A DNA stretch of 64,000 nt from contig WIUZ02000002.1 of the NCBI GenBank assembly GCA_015956445.1, forward strand, positions 2,232,001-2,296,000. The letters are read 5' to 3'. This document shows positions 32,737 to 47,164 of this stretch, in pieces; the stretch's first letter is position 1, and the number at the start of each line of letters is the position of its first letter. The stretch is from Thelephora terrestris (taxonomy: Eukaryota; Basidiomycota; Agaricomycetes; Thelephorales; Thelephoraceae). The position numbers and the translations under genes were made by a program. The notes beneath the pieces are model-generated. The model was not told where the DNA came from. It saw only the letters and a program-made list of their open reading frames with translations, and did no database searches.

Positions 32737-33610
32737 TGGAAACAAGTGATAACATCCTGAAAACATCACAGAAACAGGTGCAATTTTCTCACAATGTAAC
32801 CACCGAAACCATGTTGAATACATTTGAAATGTTCCCAACCAATGGAATCTGCATGTGATCAGCAGTTGCAGACTGATCACATTTCAAATTTTTCTTCCCA
32901 GTTTCCCCAAAATTTCCCTTACCAATATCTGATCCTCAAATCTTGATCTCAGCTCAAATTTCCCCAACATGTTCCCCTACATCACAGGGAGGGTTACATC
33001 ATCTAAGTACATTCCAAATGTACATGAAATGTAAAGCTCCCATGGAATCAAACACATGCTCATGGCATTGCAGGTTGATTACATTTGGAATTTTCCCCAG
33101 TCATGTACCCACAATGTTCCCCAGGTGAAATGATCTGAATGCATTGTGCAATCTTTACAAATTTTCCTTAGATGTGTTCATGTCCTTGATCACGAATTAC
33201 ATCTGGGATGTGATCATCAACCACCATTCCAGTTCCATGGCCCAAGTGCATCTCAAATACATTTCAAATGTACATGGAGCCTGTGACTGAAATGTGCCCA
33301 CCTGAGTCATGACGATCACATTCTAAATGTACACGAGCGATGTGTCTGAAATGTTCCCAGTAGCCACACCCCAACAACATTTCAGATGTATTCAGTCAAT
33401 GTTCTCTCCATGTTCTCACTGAAAGCAGCGTGATTTCCTTTTAGATGCTCTTCCAATGTTCTACCATGTGTACATTTTATTTTCAAGTAGATTAACTTTC
33501 TAAATGTATTCTCTGATACCAGGCTGACCCCATCTCGTACACATTTAAGATGTGTTCGAAATATTCCCAAAATGTTCCCAGTAATTCTCCTGGCTGAGAA
33601 CATTTCAACA
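32737..33610. repeat. AT-rich region dense in ACATTT-AAATGT near-palindromes
   Basis: About ten copies of a 13-14-bp near-palindrome of the form acattt(c/g/n)aaatgt or a slight variant, for example near 32819, 33004, 33248, 33319, 33376 and 33540. They are often followed by 'gttccc' or 'ttccca', with irregular spacing of 40-90 bases. No coding potential. It abuts the truncated end of the outer copia element. Confidence 0.7.
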
Positions 33611-33667
33611 CGATTCCAACTTTGAACACAATGTTCAGATTAGGGTTGCGTCGTAGTTGGCCTGTAA

Positions 33668-33812
33668 GTGGGGGTTATGTTGGGGGTTATGTTGGGGTTG
33701 TGTTGGGGGTTATGTTGGGGGTTATGTTGGGGGTTGTGTTAGGGTTGTGTTGATTATGTTGGGTGTTGTGTTGGGGGTTATGTTGGGGTTGTGTTGGGGT
33801 TGATTGGTGGAG
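33668..33812. repeat. G/T minisatellite
   Basis: Tandem units of 'tgttgggggttatgttgggg(t)' and shorter variants over about 145 bases. Only G, T and a few A on the plus strand. Confidence 0.93.
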
Positions 33813-33924
33813 GTTGAGGTTGAAGTCAGTGTCGAGCCAGTGTCGAGCCAACATTCACGTACCGTGCACCATTGGCCATAGAGACCCTATGCGGCGGGGC
33901 TGAGGGACCCATCCTGGACGCCGT

Positions 33925-34110
33925 ACCAGAAGGAGGTTCGGTTGATACCAGCCTTGGTTTTCGCGAGACGATCGCGACGGCGTCGATTCGCTCCTGCCCA
34001 GAACAACCGTTCGCAAACATTGTGGGACCCCGTGCCAGAAGAAGGCTCGGTCAACGCCAGCCTCGGTTTTCGCTAGACGGTAGCGACGGCGTCGAGGGGT
34101 TCGGGCCGCC
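33925..34110. repeat. Short dispersed repeat, copies 1 and 2
   Basis: A ~45-55-bp unit with core 'ggttttcgcgagacgatagcg' and 'acggcgtcgagg'; copies here are near 33937-33991 and 34049-34103. Two more lie near 34177-34230 and 35075-35128. Each begins with a 'gccagcct' block. Confidence 0.8.
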
Positions 34111-34176
34111 GTAGCCATGGAGACCCTGCGTGGTGGGGCTGGGGAACCAATAGGAAGATGAACTCTCCGGCACGTT

Positions 34177-34230
34177 CAAAATGCCAGCCTGGGTTTTCGC
34201 GAGACGATAGCGACGGCGTCGAGGGGGTTC
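34177..34230. repeat. Short dispersed repeat, copy 3
   Basis: Same unit as 33937-33991. It sits within about 20 bases of the end of the recognisable EPSP-synthase remnant. Confidence 0.8.
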
Positions 34231-34239
34231 GGTCGGCAC

Positions 34240-37180
<2,941 letters not shown>

Positions 37181-37189
37181 GGTTAGTCC

Positions 37190-39100
37190 CGAGCACTACA
37201 TCCCTCACCGGTGATCATCGACAGTATGAGTGGTCTACTGGAGGAGGCTATTCCCGAGCAGCCAAGCAGCGACTCAGCCTGGCTTCTGGCGAGTCCGTGC
37301 GCGTGAATACGTGGAATCAGCACGCTCAGAAGGTCGGTAAATAGCGTCGGTTGCTCTTGGAGGTAGAACGTAATAGCTTTGTAGTAGCTATTCGAGAAAA
37401 AGATGTTAGCGCGATTCCCGTGCAGCATGATGGCGGCCCTACATTTCGACACTTGTCACTCGAAAAATTGAAAGCCATTGACCACCCGCCTAACTCTGTT
37501 CGACTCACAAATCCATCTTAAGCTTCGGCCTCGACGGTAAAGTAACCCTGGTCACTGGCAAAACCCGGTAGTCGTAGGACTGATGACGGGCATTCTAGCC
37601 AGCGGAGAGCCTTCGAAAGTCTGCTTCGACTGCTGCAGTGTTACAATCGTTGCGGTCTGCTCAGGGTCCAACGACCCCAAGCTCGCAATCGTCTGAGGAT
37701 CCGGAGAGCTCTCTCTTGTGTCCAGGCAGAGGAGGGTCAGTAGTCGGACCGCCGATCAGGTCTGTCAAAGTGTGAGTAAAGAAAACACCGACGAAACTCG
37801 AAAAACTTACTGCTGATGAAAGAAGTGACGTCGTATTGTGCGCCTTGAGAATCGAGTCGCTGTGTGCGGGCGGATACAAGCACCTCAGAGTCCGCGGTTT
37901 CTGACATCGGGAGCGACGGAGTCCTGTTACATTCCAACATCGATGCGAACATTTGAGGAGGAACCGGCTCGAAAGGAACATTCTCGACGCTATTGCCCGG
38001 CGTCTTCAAGTGTAGAGGCTTCGTGTTGCGAGTAGGTACATGACTTCGGCTTTGCGGCGGTTCGCTAGGATTATGGGGGTCGGAGGCAATCACCCATGGT
38101 GGATTGGGGGGGGGTTACTCAAAGAGAATTCCCTTCGAGTGGTCAACGGTTCTCCCGATCGTTTGTGAGAACGCGGCTATGCTCTTCTAGTTCCTCTTGC
38201 TTGCGAAAAAGGTCGGAGGTGTCCGAGCTTCGATCCGGGCCCGTAACCGTCACAGATGCAGACTCGCCGTGGAAGGTTGAATGATACCATTCAAGCCTTG
38301 GCGCATAGCAAGACGGGCTCGGGCCAGAGATGGGCCTTCTCGGCAGCCCTGATGACCTTGGAATGTTGATACGAGTGACGAAAAGCTTTAGGTGCTCCAT
38401 CACTAGCAATATATCATTTCAGTGGGTTCCGTAAGGTAAACCGGCACAGGTAACGTACACTTTTCGGGCCTGTACTTGCCGTAGAAGATGGAGAGTTCGG
38501 TGAATCTGCAATGAGTTGAGTTGGGCATCCGCTCGAAATATGGGGCTTGGCATACATGTGCCCGCTCAAGGCTAAGACCAGCCTCAAGTAAAGAGGGGAT
38601 CTCGTCGAAGCGACCGCGACGTTCGTAGGTTGAGATCAAAATATTTAGTTGCTCCTACGGGTGGGTATCAGTGGATTTGGACAGAAAGAAAGAGCGAAGA
38701 ACTTACGAACGATGATGTTAAATCCACAGATTTAGGCCTACAGACGTCCTGGTCAGCCGCATTTGTGGCCAAACGAGACACATCCCGGTCGGAATTACTT
38801 CTTCCCAATGCAAGCGGCATGTACCTGCTTCCACACCCTTCACACAATCGTCAACGGTAGATCAAGAAGGGAAGATAATGCACTAACTGGGTGTTTCCGG
38901 TCTCCCTCGCGCTCTCCACAGCCGCCTGGTTCCCCCTGAGGTAAATATTGTCCGACGGTCCTAACCACCCGAGTAGACGGTTCGGCAGTGTGCGTCGATA
39001 GCTGGCAGGGGTGATATCAGCTCGGGACATGGTGGCAGGAGAGTCGACCGTGTTGAGTACCCCGGAGAAAACGAATAGTTGGTGTTGCGCGGCGTTCAAT
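37190..39100 (-). pseudogene. Clathrin heavy chain remnant
   Basis: Collinear minus-strand blocks of the clathrin heavy-chain repeat region are recognisable. YLRGNQAAVESARETGNTQ (about 38945-38890) is followed by STYERRGRFDE and LLEAGLSLERAH (38635-38560). Then come FTELSIFYGKYRPEK (about 38510-38470), MEHLKLFVTRINIP (38400-38360) and YYKAITFYLQEQPTL through LLSVLIPRI (37390-37310). Intron-like gaps lie between some blocks. About 0.6 kb (37.5-38.1 kb) is foreign or unrecognisable, frames are lost after VLIPRI, and the N-terminal propeller and C-terminus are missing. It is a dead partial copy of a vesicle-coat gene. Confidence 0.82.
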
Positions 39101-39890
39101 CACTGTGTTGATGACACACAACCGATACCGCAAGAAAGATCCATAGTAAGCAGCTTGAGGAATCGTCCCAGGAGACACGGGCGCTGTTCGGGCATGGGGG
39201 GTGAGGCGATACATTTGATGCGATGGATATGACAGGAAAACTCACAAAGGCCATCGCAAACGGGGTTGGTCGACGGCCCGAGTTATGGACTTGCCTCCAA
39301 TCTCAAAGTCCTCCGATCTGATTTGCAATGGGCTTGATACGCATCCGTTTGCAGTCCGTGGGGATCTCTGATTGGCTTCGCATGTAGACTCGACAGCTGT
39401 GATTTTGGGGTGAGCGACGAACGTTGGGCGACGGAAATGTTAACTTACCGATGATCCAGGGAGGCGTCCGAGAACCAATGGCGCGAGGAATCGGCACCCA
39501 CGAACGAATGAGTCATGGGACTCGCGAGGTCTTGTTTGTGTCGATTAAAGATTGTGAAACAGGATCAAGATCAAGATCAAGATCGTGATGGAGTCGTTCA
39601 AGGTCGTTCACTTGTTTTGTTTTGGCATATTTACTTGTTGACTCTTTGGTATATCGGCGTCGAAATAACTATTGGACTCATTGTTTACGCGAAATAAGTA
39701 CGCAATGAGCAAGATATGAGATACAGTCTAATCATATCCTGGTTTGCATTTGGTCGATGTCGTCGAGATCTCTGAACCTGCATCAGGACGTCCTTGAATG
39801 GGAGATGTGAATTAATTACAAGACCCGACTCTCTTGCACAGAGCGAGCAGCCGGTTTGGCACCTGTGACAACGTTCGGACCAACAATGCC
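39101..39890. other. Unassigned region
   Basis: No gene is recognised. There is a short run of 'gatcaa' units (39563-39583) near the middle. Confidence 0.4.
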
Positions 39891-40426
39891 AATGTGACGG
39901 CGCATTTACGGATGGCGTGAGCATCGGCGATATGGTCGAGGAGCACAATGAGGGTGGGGACCATACAACTGTTTTTGACGATGTCGGTGGTTCCTACAGA
40001 TTGTTAGCGCCGTCGAGAGGTTAGAAGCCGCTCCAGCCGCACCAGTTTTGCGTGTTCTTCATTGTCCAACATCGGTGTCAAGGCGTTCACATGCATAGTC
40101 TTCCGCCAGGCAAACCTTCGCTGTGAAGAGGAACTTTTCGCTCTCCCTCTTATCCGGCACTGGTGGTGACTTTGACCGAACCTCGGCGATCTTGTCGGCT
40201 CCCATCTGGCTGTACATGTTGTCCAGGAGTCGCCGAGCGGCATCGGCGTTGTTCAGCTTAACACAGGTCTCGGGCAAGAAGTTGAACGGTTCGAGTTTCT
40301 TGTTCTCCCCTTGCGAAGTGAACTGTTTGGCCTTCTCGATCCACGTGGAGGACCTCTGTGGTTGGAGGTGGTCGGTTGGTCGGGGGAACATCTCGGGCGT
40401 GATGGTTCGACGTTTGGGACGAGGGT

Positions 40427-40492
40427 TGGACGTGGGAGAGATGAGGGTTGGACTTGGGAGAGATGAGGGTTGGACTTGGGAGACGCAAGAGG
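40427..40492. repeat. 26-bp minisatellite
   Basis: About 2.5 tandem units of 'gagggttggacttgggagagat'. It lies upstream (in minus sense) of a Munc13 exon block. Confidence 0.85.
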
Positions 40493-40550
40493 TCGGTAGG
40501 AGAGACGAAGGTGGGATGTGGGTGGGGTAGGTGGTGGTGTGTGGGCGTGG

Positions 40551-40662
40551 TGGTTGAGGTTCAAAATGAGCAGGTGGTGTGCAGGCGTTAATCTATACAG
40601 TTATCAGAGATTGGCCTACATAGCAGACAAGTCTCTGAGGGACCTAACAAATGTGATGTAGG
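40551..40662. repeat. Direct repeat, left copy
   Basis: About 110 bases starting 'tggttgaggttca', repeated with ~85 % identity at 40711-40820, period 160. Confidence 0.85.
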
Positions 40663-40710
40663 AGGGACGCCGCCAATGCGGCGTCGGGTTATTCCACTCT
40701 CGGGGCAAGG

Positions 40711-40820
40711 TGGTTGAGGTTCAGAACGAGCAGGTGGTGTGCGGGCGTGAATCTATACGGTCGTCAGATCGGCCTACATTGCAGGTGGGTCAAAGACCGA
40801 CCTAACAGATGTGATGCAGA
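40711..40820. repeat. Direct repeat, right copy
   Basis: Partner of 40551-40662. Its last bases overlap the Munc13 block encoding the ISKAIETYCRSIEI region. Confidence 0.8.
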
Positions 40821-43100
40821 ATCTCGATACTTCTGCAATAGGTTTCGATGGCTTTACTGATGGTCTACACGAAGCTGAGCTTTCGGAAGAAACGGTGAAT
40901 AGAACTACGAGGGCAAACCTTTGATAAACTGGTAAAGAACCGAGCTTCTTGATATCCATCGGACCACTCAAGACCTTGCAAAAAGTTGATTGGACTTCGC
41001 AGAGAGTTGAACAGATCGACGATCGAAGAATATGGCCTTCATTGCCCTCCGTCTCGAACTAACGTCGGATACGCGATATCAGTGCCTTGTCAGGTGCCTT
41101 GTCTAGCGGAATCACCTTATCTGCAGCGATGGCCTGTCGTCGAGTTAGATACTTAGCAATATGTCGGACAAAATGTCCAAGACTTACCGCTTGGACCCAC
41201 TGTGTCGTCTTATCATCCGTGTTGACTAACCATTGCCTGACAGACGGCCCAAAGAAGGCACCAACGTCAAACTCGGCATCACCTCTGCTCGAGGATGGTT
41301 TAAGCAGTTCAATCGGGTAGGAAGAAAACAAACAAACTTCGGGCAGTAAGCATGGTAAATGTCCATCATCACTCTCGTCCGCCTGTACAACGAGAGGGGG
41401 TCTTCGATAGGAACGTCTGGTGTTGGTCCGTTCATCGAATCCTGCCACAAGCGTTGTGAGGACGCATCGAGTTCCATGAGGAATAACGGCACTACGACTT
41501 CCACGACTGCCACCACCAAGGCAACCACATCGATCTTCCTGCACTCGTCAAAATCAGAGATGCAACCGCCACGCCAGAGAAGCACGGATATTACCCTAAA
41601 ATAGGTCCTTTAAACGCTTTGTCCATCAGCTTCGCCCACTTTTCGATTTCATCCGTTACCAACAGTAGACGTAGAGCCCTGTTGACCCCTGGCCGACTCC
41701 GAGTCCAGCTCCTTGAACCTCCTATGGTAGCTTGCCTCTGCAGATATCTTGACCTGCTCTTGGGCGTCCGTTGTTCTAACTTGTATATCCACATCAAACC
41801 GCTGTAGGAACCGGCGGTCTTGACTGGACTCCGGTATATGGAGGTATGGTTTTAACTCAGATGCTCCAAGTTGAGGGATCAACTCCAGAGCTTGGTAGAT
41901 CGGTCCAAGAAGAACGGAGTACAAACTTCCATACACGTTCGCAAGGTAGTCGTTCTGAAAAAGAGGAGATGAGGCAGGTCGAGATTCAAAGTCAGATGCA
42001 CCTACATCCTGTATCGGCCACTTCTCCAGATCCAGATCCTGTGACACTTTCTTCACGTTGGCAAGCGCTTCTGGTATGCATTCGATCGGCACTTCGTTCC
42101 ATTCGTAAAATCAACTCCAGGAAACACGACACTCGATATGGCTGGCCAATCCTCCACCTCAGCGCACACTCGTTGATGAGTTCAACGTGCGCTTCAGTGA
42201 GTATTCCCAGCGAGACTTCAGGTTCTGTGGAAAAAAAAAACGGACAGTGGGAACGTCTCGACAGACACGGACATGACCGCGAAGGCTTCGATCAAGAAAA
42301 CGGACCGGAGACCTCACAGGGGATACTCGAAGACGTCCTTCCTACACCAGAGGATCGGGCCTCTCGGCGAACGGTAGTGTTCGGTTATGTGCGAGGAAGA
42401 ATTGCGCCGAAGTCGTACTTACCGGGCCTCCTGCAGAGTATCTGAAAGTCATACCAACCGGACCTCTCGCGGAGGTATCTCGAAGTTCACGCCGTTTCGG
42501 CTATCCAAACTTGAAGTTCCGACCCATCAAGTCCGCCGATGGATATCGTAGGATTATCGATGATAAGCCACAAAAGTCCAGGTAGCTTTGACATCGTGCT
42601 AAGTTGCCGTGCAGGTTTTGCGGACACCATTCTGACTTGCTTTCGAGTGAGATCGGAACAATTTGGGCAATCGGCTGATGATCAGAAACAAGTAAACATC
42701 AAAGAACCAGTGGAACCACATGGCGAACCCTAGGAGCAGGATTCCACTACGGACGCGGACGCCGTATTTCAACATAGATCGACCTAGATCACATAGTGTC
42801 AGGCAGTCGAGTTGGTACCTAGAATCGCATCATGATCCTGCGAGGGGCGATGCTCGGAAAGTGACAACTTGTCGGCGCCGCACATCGGTCGTTGCTGAAT
42901 GTATAGGTAACCGTTGCCCACGTGGAGCACCTGCCAACCGCAAGCTAGGAACTGAGCATCAGCATTCTCGGTGAATGCGGCAGAGGCCTGTGTCGACTGA
43001 ACTAAGTCAGCGGCTACCCTCTAACGAAGAGACGAAAGCTTTGCTAACGCTTATCAAGATACCCCGACCAATCGGGCAAGTGGTAACCTCGATTCCCAAT

Positions 43101-43271
43101 AAAGCACACGACCAAACCGAGCTGCCGCAAGATTTACCGTCGGTGTGCCCGGCTTCGGGATGTCCAAACGCGACTGTCCGAAGGCAGTTAGATCAAGGCT
43201 AAGATGAGACGAGCATAGCGAAACTTACACGTGAGTGTACACATTCACGACCAGGGCGCAGATGTGACGAG
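43101..43271. repeat. Direct repeat, left copy
   Basis: About 170 bases, over 90 % identical to 43381-43551, period 280. It includes 'aaaccgagctgccgcaag' and 'tcacgaccagggcgcagat' sequence. Confidence 0.9.
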
Positions 43272-43380
43272 ATGATCGTGGAGGGTGTCGGTGGTTAGCC
43301 GTGAGGAATCGCAGGTTGGCGTCGAACGACGATCCGGAATCATTTCTGAGCCCGCGTGTTGCCGTTTTCTTCGGGTCAAT

Positions 43381-43551
43381 CAAGCCCACGGCCAAACCGA
43401 GCTGCCGCAAGGTTCACCGTCGGTGTGCCCGGCTTCAGAATGTCCAAACGCGACTGTCCAAAGGCAGTTAGATCAAGGCTAAGATGAGAAGAGCATAGCG
43501 AAACTTACACGTGAGTAGACACATTCACGACCAGGGCGCAGATGCGACGAG
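43381..43551. repeat. Direct repeat, right copy
   Basis: Partner of 43101-43271, same orientation. Confidence 0.9.
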
Positions 43552-45079
43552 TCGTAATACCTCGAGGCTCGAGGCAAGAAGCTCGAGTCACGAAAAGATG
43601 GCATCTGATGATCCTGAACACGTTGTCAACACAAGGCTCAGGTTGCCATGTCGCGCTGCTTGAAAAAGGCCCACCTGTGCCGCCAGGCATGCCTGATTGA
43701 AGTCGGTCTCGTCGCCAACATAGAAAAACAACCGGTCGCTGGCTGTTCACCGTGGCTAAGAGGCAAGTCTTCCGACCGAATTACCCGCCTCCCCGCAGTG
43801 GTGAGGGATTGATCCTGGGGTGGTTCAAGACACCACGCGACTGCCAACCTGGCCAATGAAGGGTCGGATGCAGTGATCTTGATTTACATAATCAAGATCC
43901 AATACGATGTCGATGAACGACATGATAACGATGAACGACATGATAACGATCGCACCCGATCGCACCTAGTAGCCTTTAAAATTCTCTACGTTTTCAGCAC
44001 GGTGAGGCGTTGTTTTCTTTATAAAACCCCGCTGAATCGCATCTGACTGGCAGATCCCCTACCCTGCCATGGTCTCAGGTCAGTGTCCCGACGCACACGT
44101 CAGACGTTGTAAGCGTCCTCTCGCTGTGCGCCATTGTACCGCATCCCTCCTCACAAATCTCAACAGATATCCTTGAGGCAGCGGGACGTGACCCGCGATA
44201 CCTTCCCCTCCTCCCAGGACTCTTCCTCTTCGCGGTGCCTAATGGCAACCCACACACAGATATAGCGGACAACTTTGACGCCATCTACGATGCTGAAGCT
44301 AAGTACCCAGACAATCTACAGCACCGTCCGTTCATCAACCCATCCCATCTGCCCGGATTCGCCACTGATCAGTTTGTATGTAGTCTTCAACTTATGCCTC
44401 CAGTTGGGTCCGAGGGGGATCACCCCATTTCTTCCATACGTCATTCGCGGAGATCTCGTCAGCCTCCTTGATAACGACATCAATGTCATAGCATCCAAAT
44501 TGGATTACCCTGTAAGTTTCCTAGAACACTTCACCAGTTAGCCAACACCAACATAACTGCAGAAACGGGAGTAGAGACCTCCAAATGATGCCGGCTCCAG
44601 CGCCATAGGCACCCTGGCCTCCAACAGAAGTGATCGCTCCCCAACCCCGGCTCACGATGATGACGATTTCAGGCCTCGCTGGGATTTCAAGACAATCCAT
44701 GGCGCTATGGCCGCTTCTTTCCGTATTGTGGTGTGCCTCATCTTTATTTGGCCCATTGTACACCTTACTTTGTTGCTGTTGAATGGCAAAGAATCTGCCA
44801 TCTTTTCTTTTCCAGGTTAGCATGCTAGCCAGAAGTGGGACGTTGGTTCTACAGGTTCTGGAATTTACTGTACAGTTGTCTATCGAATTTTCTTGAAACT
44901 CGTGAACCTGTGCCACGGGGTTATGATCTTTGGGCGGTTTCTGTATTTCGCGTAAAACAAATAAGCTTGTTTGGTTTACTATGCTATATCTAATCCGGCT
45001 GGGTGCAAGAAGTACATAAAACCCTTCATAAACGAAAAGATGTCCGATGGACCCGGAGACTGGCGCCCTGCGCCGTTGC

Positions 45080-45130
45080 GATATGTTGAAATCTATCGAA
45101 AAGATATCTCTCAAGCTACGGCTCGCGAAC
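45080..45130. repeat. 51-bp dispersed repeat, copy 1
   Basis: 'gatatgttgaaatctaycg' then 'atatctctcaagctac' and 'ctcgcgaac'. It matches 49318-49368 with only a few differences, 4.2 kb apart. Confidence 0.85.
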
Positions 45131-45460
45131 TTATTCAAAAGATATTGATCACAAAGTTCAAATCATATTTTAAAACAATTTTTCGATAATTTCGCAGAAA
45201 TTTCAGTGGCCGGGGTTCTGGATTATTTGTTAAGGATGCCTCTCACCGAACATTTTTGAGAATACAAGTACAGAAGGGACATTGGACGGTGGGACTAATC
45301 AAGCATAAACAATCATTTCGTCGATGTCAGCCGGGCGGCGCTTGGAAGAGCGGGAGGCGGAGTTGGGACGTGCGGGAGACGAATTTGGGATGCGTGCGAA
45401 ACTATGTTGGGGCGTGCGTGAGACGAAGGGGACCATTGATGGTGGGATCACGATATCCTA

Positions 45461-47164
45461 CTATATGTCGGAGCAAGGCTGAGTGGGGATCTGTCCTTCG
45501 TCGTGAAAATCCGCACTGATGACCACAAAGTGGGGGTCATCTGTGTCTCCTATTACTGACGAGTGAGAAACCCATGAGATACCAACAAGACGTTCTTGGA
45601 ACTCACGCTTGACGATGCACCCCAGCCGGCCAAACTCTACGTTGCATACAGACGTGTCCACGAGGCGAACTGAGAAAAGAGTGTCCCCAACAGCGCGTGA
45701 CTTGAGGCAAGAAACAAGTGTCCTTCTACCCTCCACGTGGGATGCAAAAGCCCTGTCAGTGATGGTCAGCACTCTGAGACGTGGCAGGAGATGGTGGGCG
45801 CCGGTTTGCAAGGTTAACGTCTCCAACACGTCTACTGCAAAATTGCCTTTGATCGTCAGCTGGTCGATTTCAGCGAACAGGAAGAGTGGTTGGTAAACGA
45901 GGTTGCCCGATGGGATCAAATCTTCCTGGAGCAGCTCCACTTGAGCTTGAGGTGCGAGGGTCATTGTTCCAGCTAGTCCCAGTACCGAGCGTTTGACGTA
46001 ACCGTCAAACGATGGAATCAAGTCGAGGACCCAGTAGAGCGAAACCTGTAAGACGAATCCCCCGTCTGCAGTTAGTTTAAGACGAAAGCTTGTGTCGGTC
46101 CTCCCATTTCCGGTGGTCCCGAGACGCACGCTCTTGATTGGTTGTTTGAATATTGGAAACAACGGGAATCCTGCAAAGAGGTGTGGGGCTTCGAATGTTG
46201 GATTCTGTTTTGCACCCGATACTGCGTGGCTTTCCCCAACATAAATGACTTTTCTGACAACGGGTGTTCGCAATTTTTTGATGAGGGTGTGGAATTCGTT
46301 GTGGTAGAGGACGAGACTGTGTAAACAGGGTAGGAGAACGTCCTCGAGATCTTCAGCAGGGTCCGTCGCAGGCGTGAAAGACTGTACGGATAGGCTCTCC
46401 AAACGCGGCGTCCCTCGCAATAGATCAAGGAACGAGCCCAGAGGGACATGGAGGTCTGAACCCAAGAACCCCAAGTTGAGGGTTGTGAGATCCGAGAGCG
46501 TTGAGGTTGCCCAAATGATTTGAGGAGCTTGTGAGAGCGTCGTCAAGACCCGAAGCCTCGGCATTTGGCCACAAAAGAGAGGCGGGCCGTTCCCCGGGTA
46601 TGTGTCGAAGTTGTCCGAGAAAAAAAGAAGGTTTGGGGTCGGGTGGTTGAGATAGGAACGGTACTTGGCTATGTCTCCGTCATATTCAAAGTGAATGATA
46701 TGTGATAGGTGGGGGCGTAGTCGAGTGAACAACACTATAATCATCGGGTCGGGGTTGAAAGATTGCCCGAGCCGTGCGTAAACGTTGATTGGAACTGCTG
46801 TTCCTCTGAGGACGTTGAGGAAAACACCCGCGGTCACAATACTTTCTTCAGACGAGATGCAAAAGGCGATGTTGCGGAATAGGCTTTTGCAGCTGATTAC
46901 GTGGTTGCGCCAAGATCTACACACGTTCGAAAGTGCAAGGATGGTCTGATTCACTTCATGTTTCAGCATAGTGATATCCTTGGCACTGGAGGACTCCAGT
47001 TGTTCACAGACACACGTCAGGGCATCAATTGGGAGGGTTGCAACGGGATTGATCCTGTGTCACAACTTGTCAGTGTTGGGGTTGTTTCGAGTCGTATGCA
47101 TGTCTCACGCGTTTGAGTCAAGTGGATGGTGATTGAAAGGAGTTGGCGGGGTGGATTGCTCCAT
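45461..47164 (-). CDS. F-box protein
   Basis: Two exons (47164-47109 and 47054-45461; intron GTGAGA...CACAG) give 549 aa. The F-box sits near residues 25-75: LPIDALTCVCEQL, then ALSNVCRSWRNHVIS, matching the usual LPxDxLxxI...CRxW pattern. F-box proteins bind Skp1 and choose substrates for SCF ubiquitin ligases. The remaining ~470 residues have leucine-rich stretches (for example PRLESLSVQSF, LEDVLLPCLHSLVLY, PRLRVLTITD) like the irregular LRR domains common in Agaricomycete F-box families. The chosen ATG begins MEQSTPPTPF; the frame is open further upstream, so a longer N-terminus is possible. Substrate is unknown. Confidence 0.88.

Larger units (their letters stand above)
39990..42480 (-). 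pseudogene. Munc13/UNC-13-like protein remnant (MUN/MHD1 and C2 start)
   Basis: Minus-strand blocks in family order are listed here. EVSLGILTEAHVELINECAL (about 42205) is followed by VPIECIPEALANVKKV (42090), NDYLANVYGSLYSVLL (41960) and NRALRLLLVTDEIEKW (41690). Then come SMNGPTPDVPIEDPLSLYRR (41430), FDVGAFFGPSVRQWLVNTDD (41270) and LRSPINFLQGLEWSDGYQEA (40990). The last are TISKAIETYCRSIEI (40860) and MFPRPTDHLQPQ through ETCVKLNNADAARRLLDNMY (40391-40200), then a C2-like start FLFTAKVCLAEDYA. Several GT-AG introns are still readable. One extra T in the run at 42107-42110 and a second frame change near 41705 break the frame, and repeats interrupt 40.4-40.8 kb. The family acts in vesicle priming. 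Confidence 0.82.
42481..45460. other. Gene-poor region
   Basis: No gene is supported. It contains the direct repeat pair at 43.1/43.4 kb, a doubled 'gatgaacgacatgataac' near 43912-43948, and an AT-richer tract from 44.7 kb. A plus-strand frame starting at 44235 (MPNGNPHTDIADNFDAIYD) looks protein-like for ~50 codons but has no supported continuation. Confidence 0.45.

Noticed and set aside
44235-44541. Protein-like plus-strand frames as a spliced gene
   Set aside because: Joining them would need a 28-nt intron, shorter than any other here, and no family is recognised.
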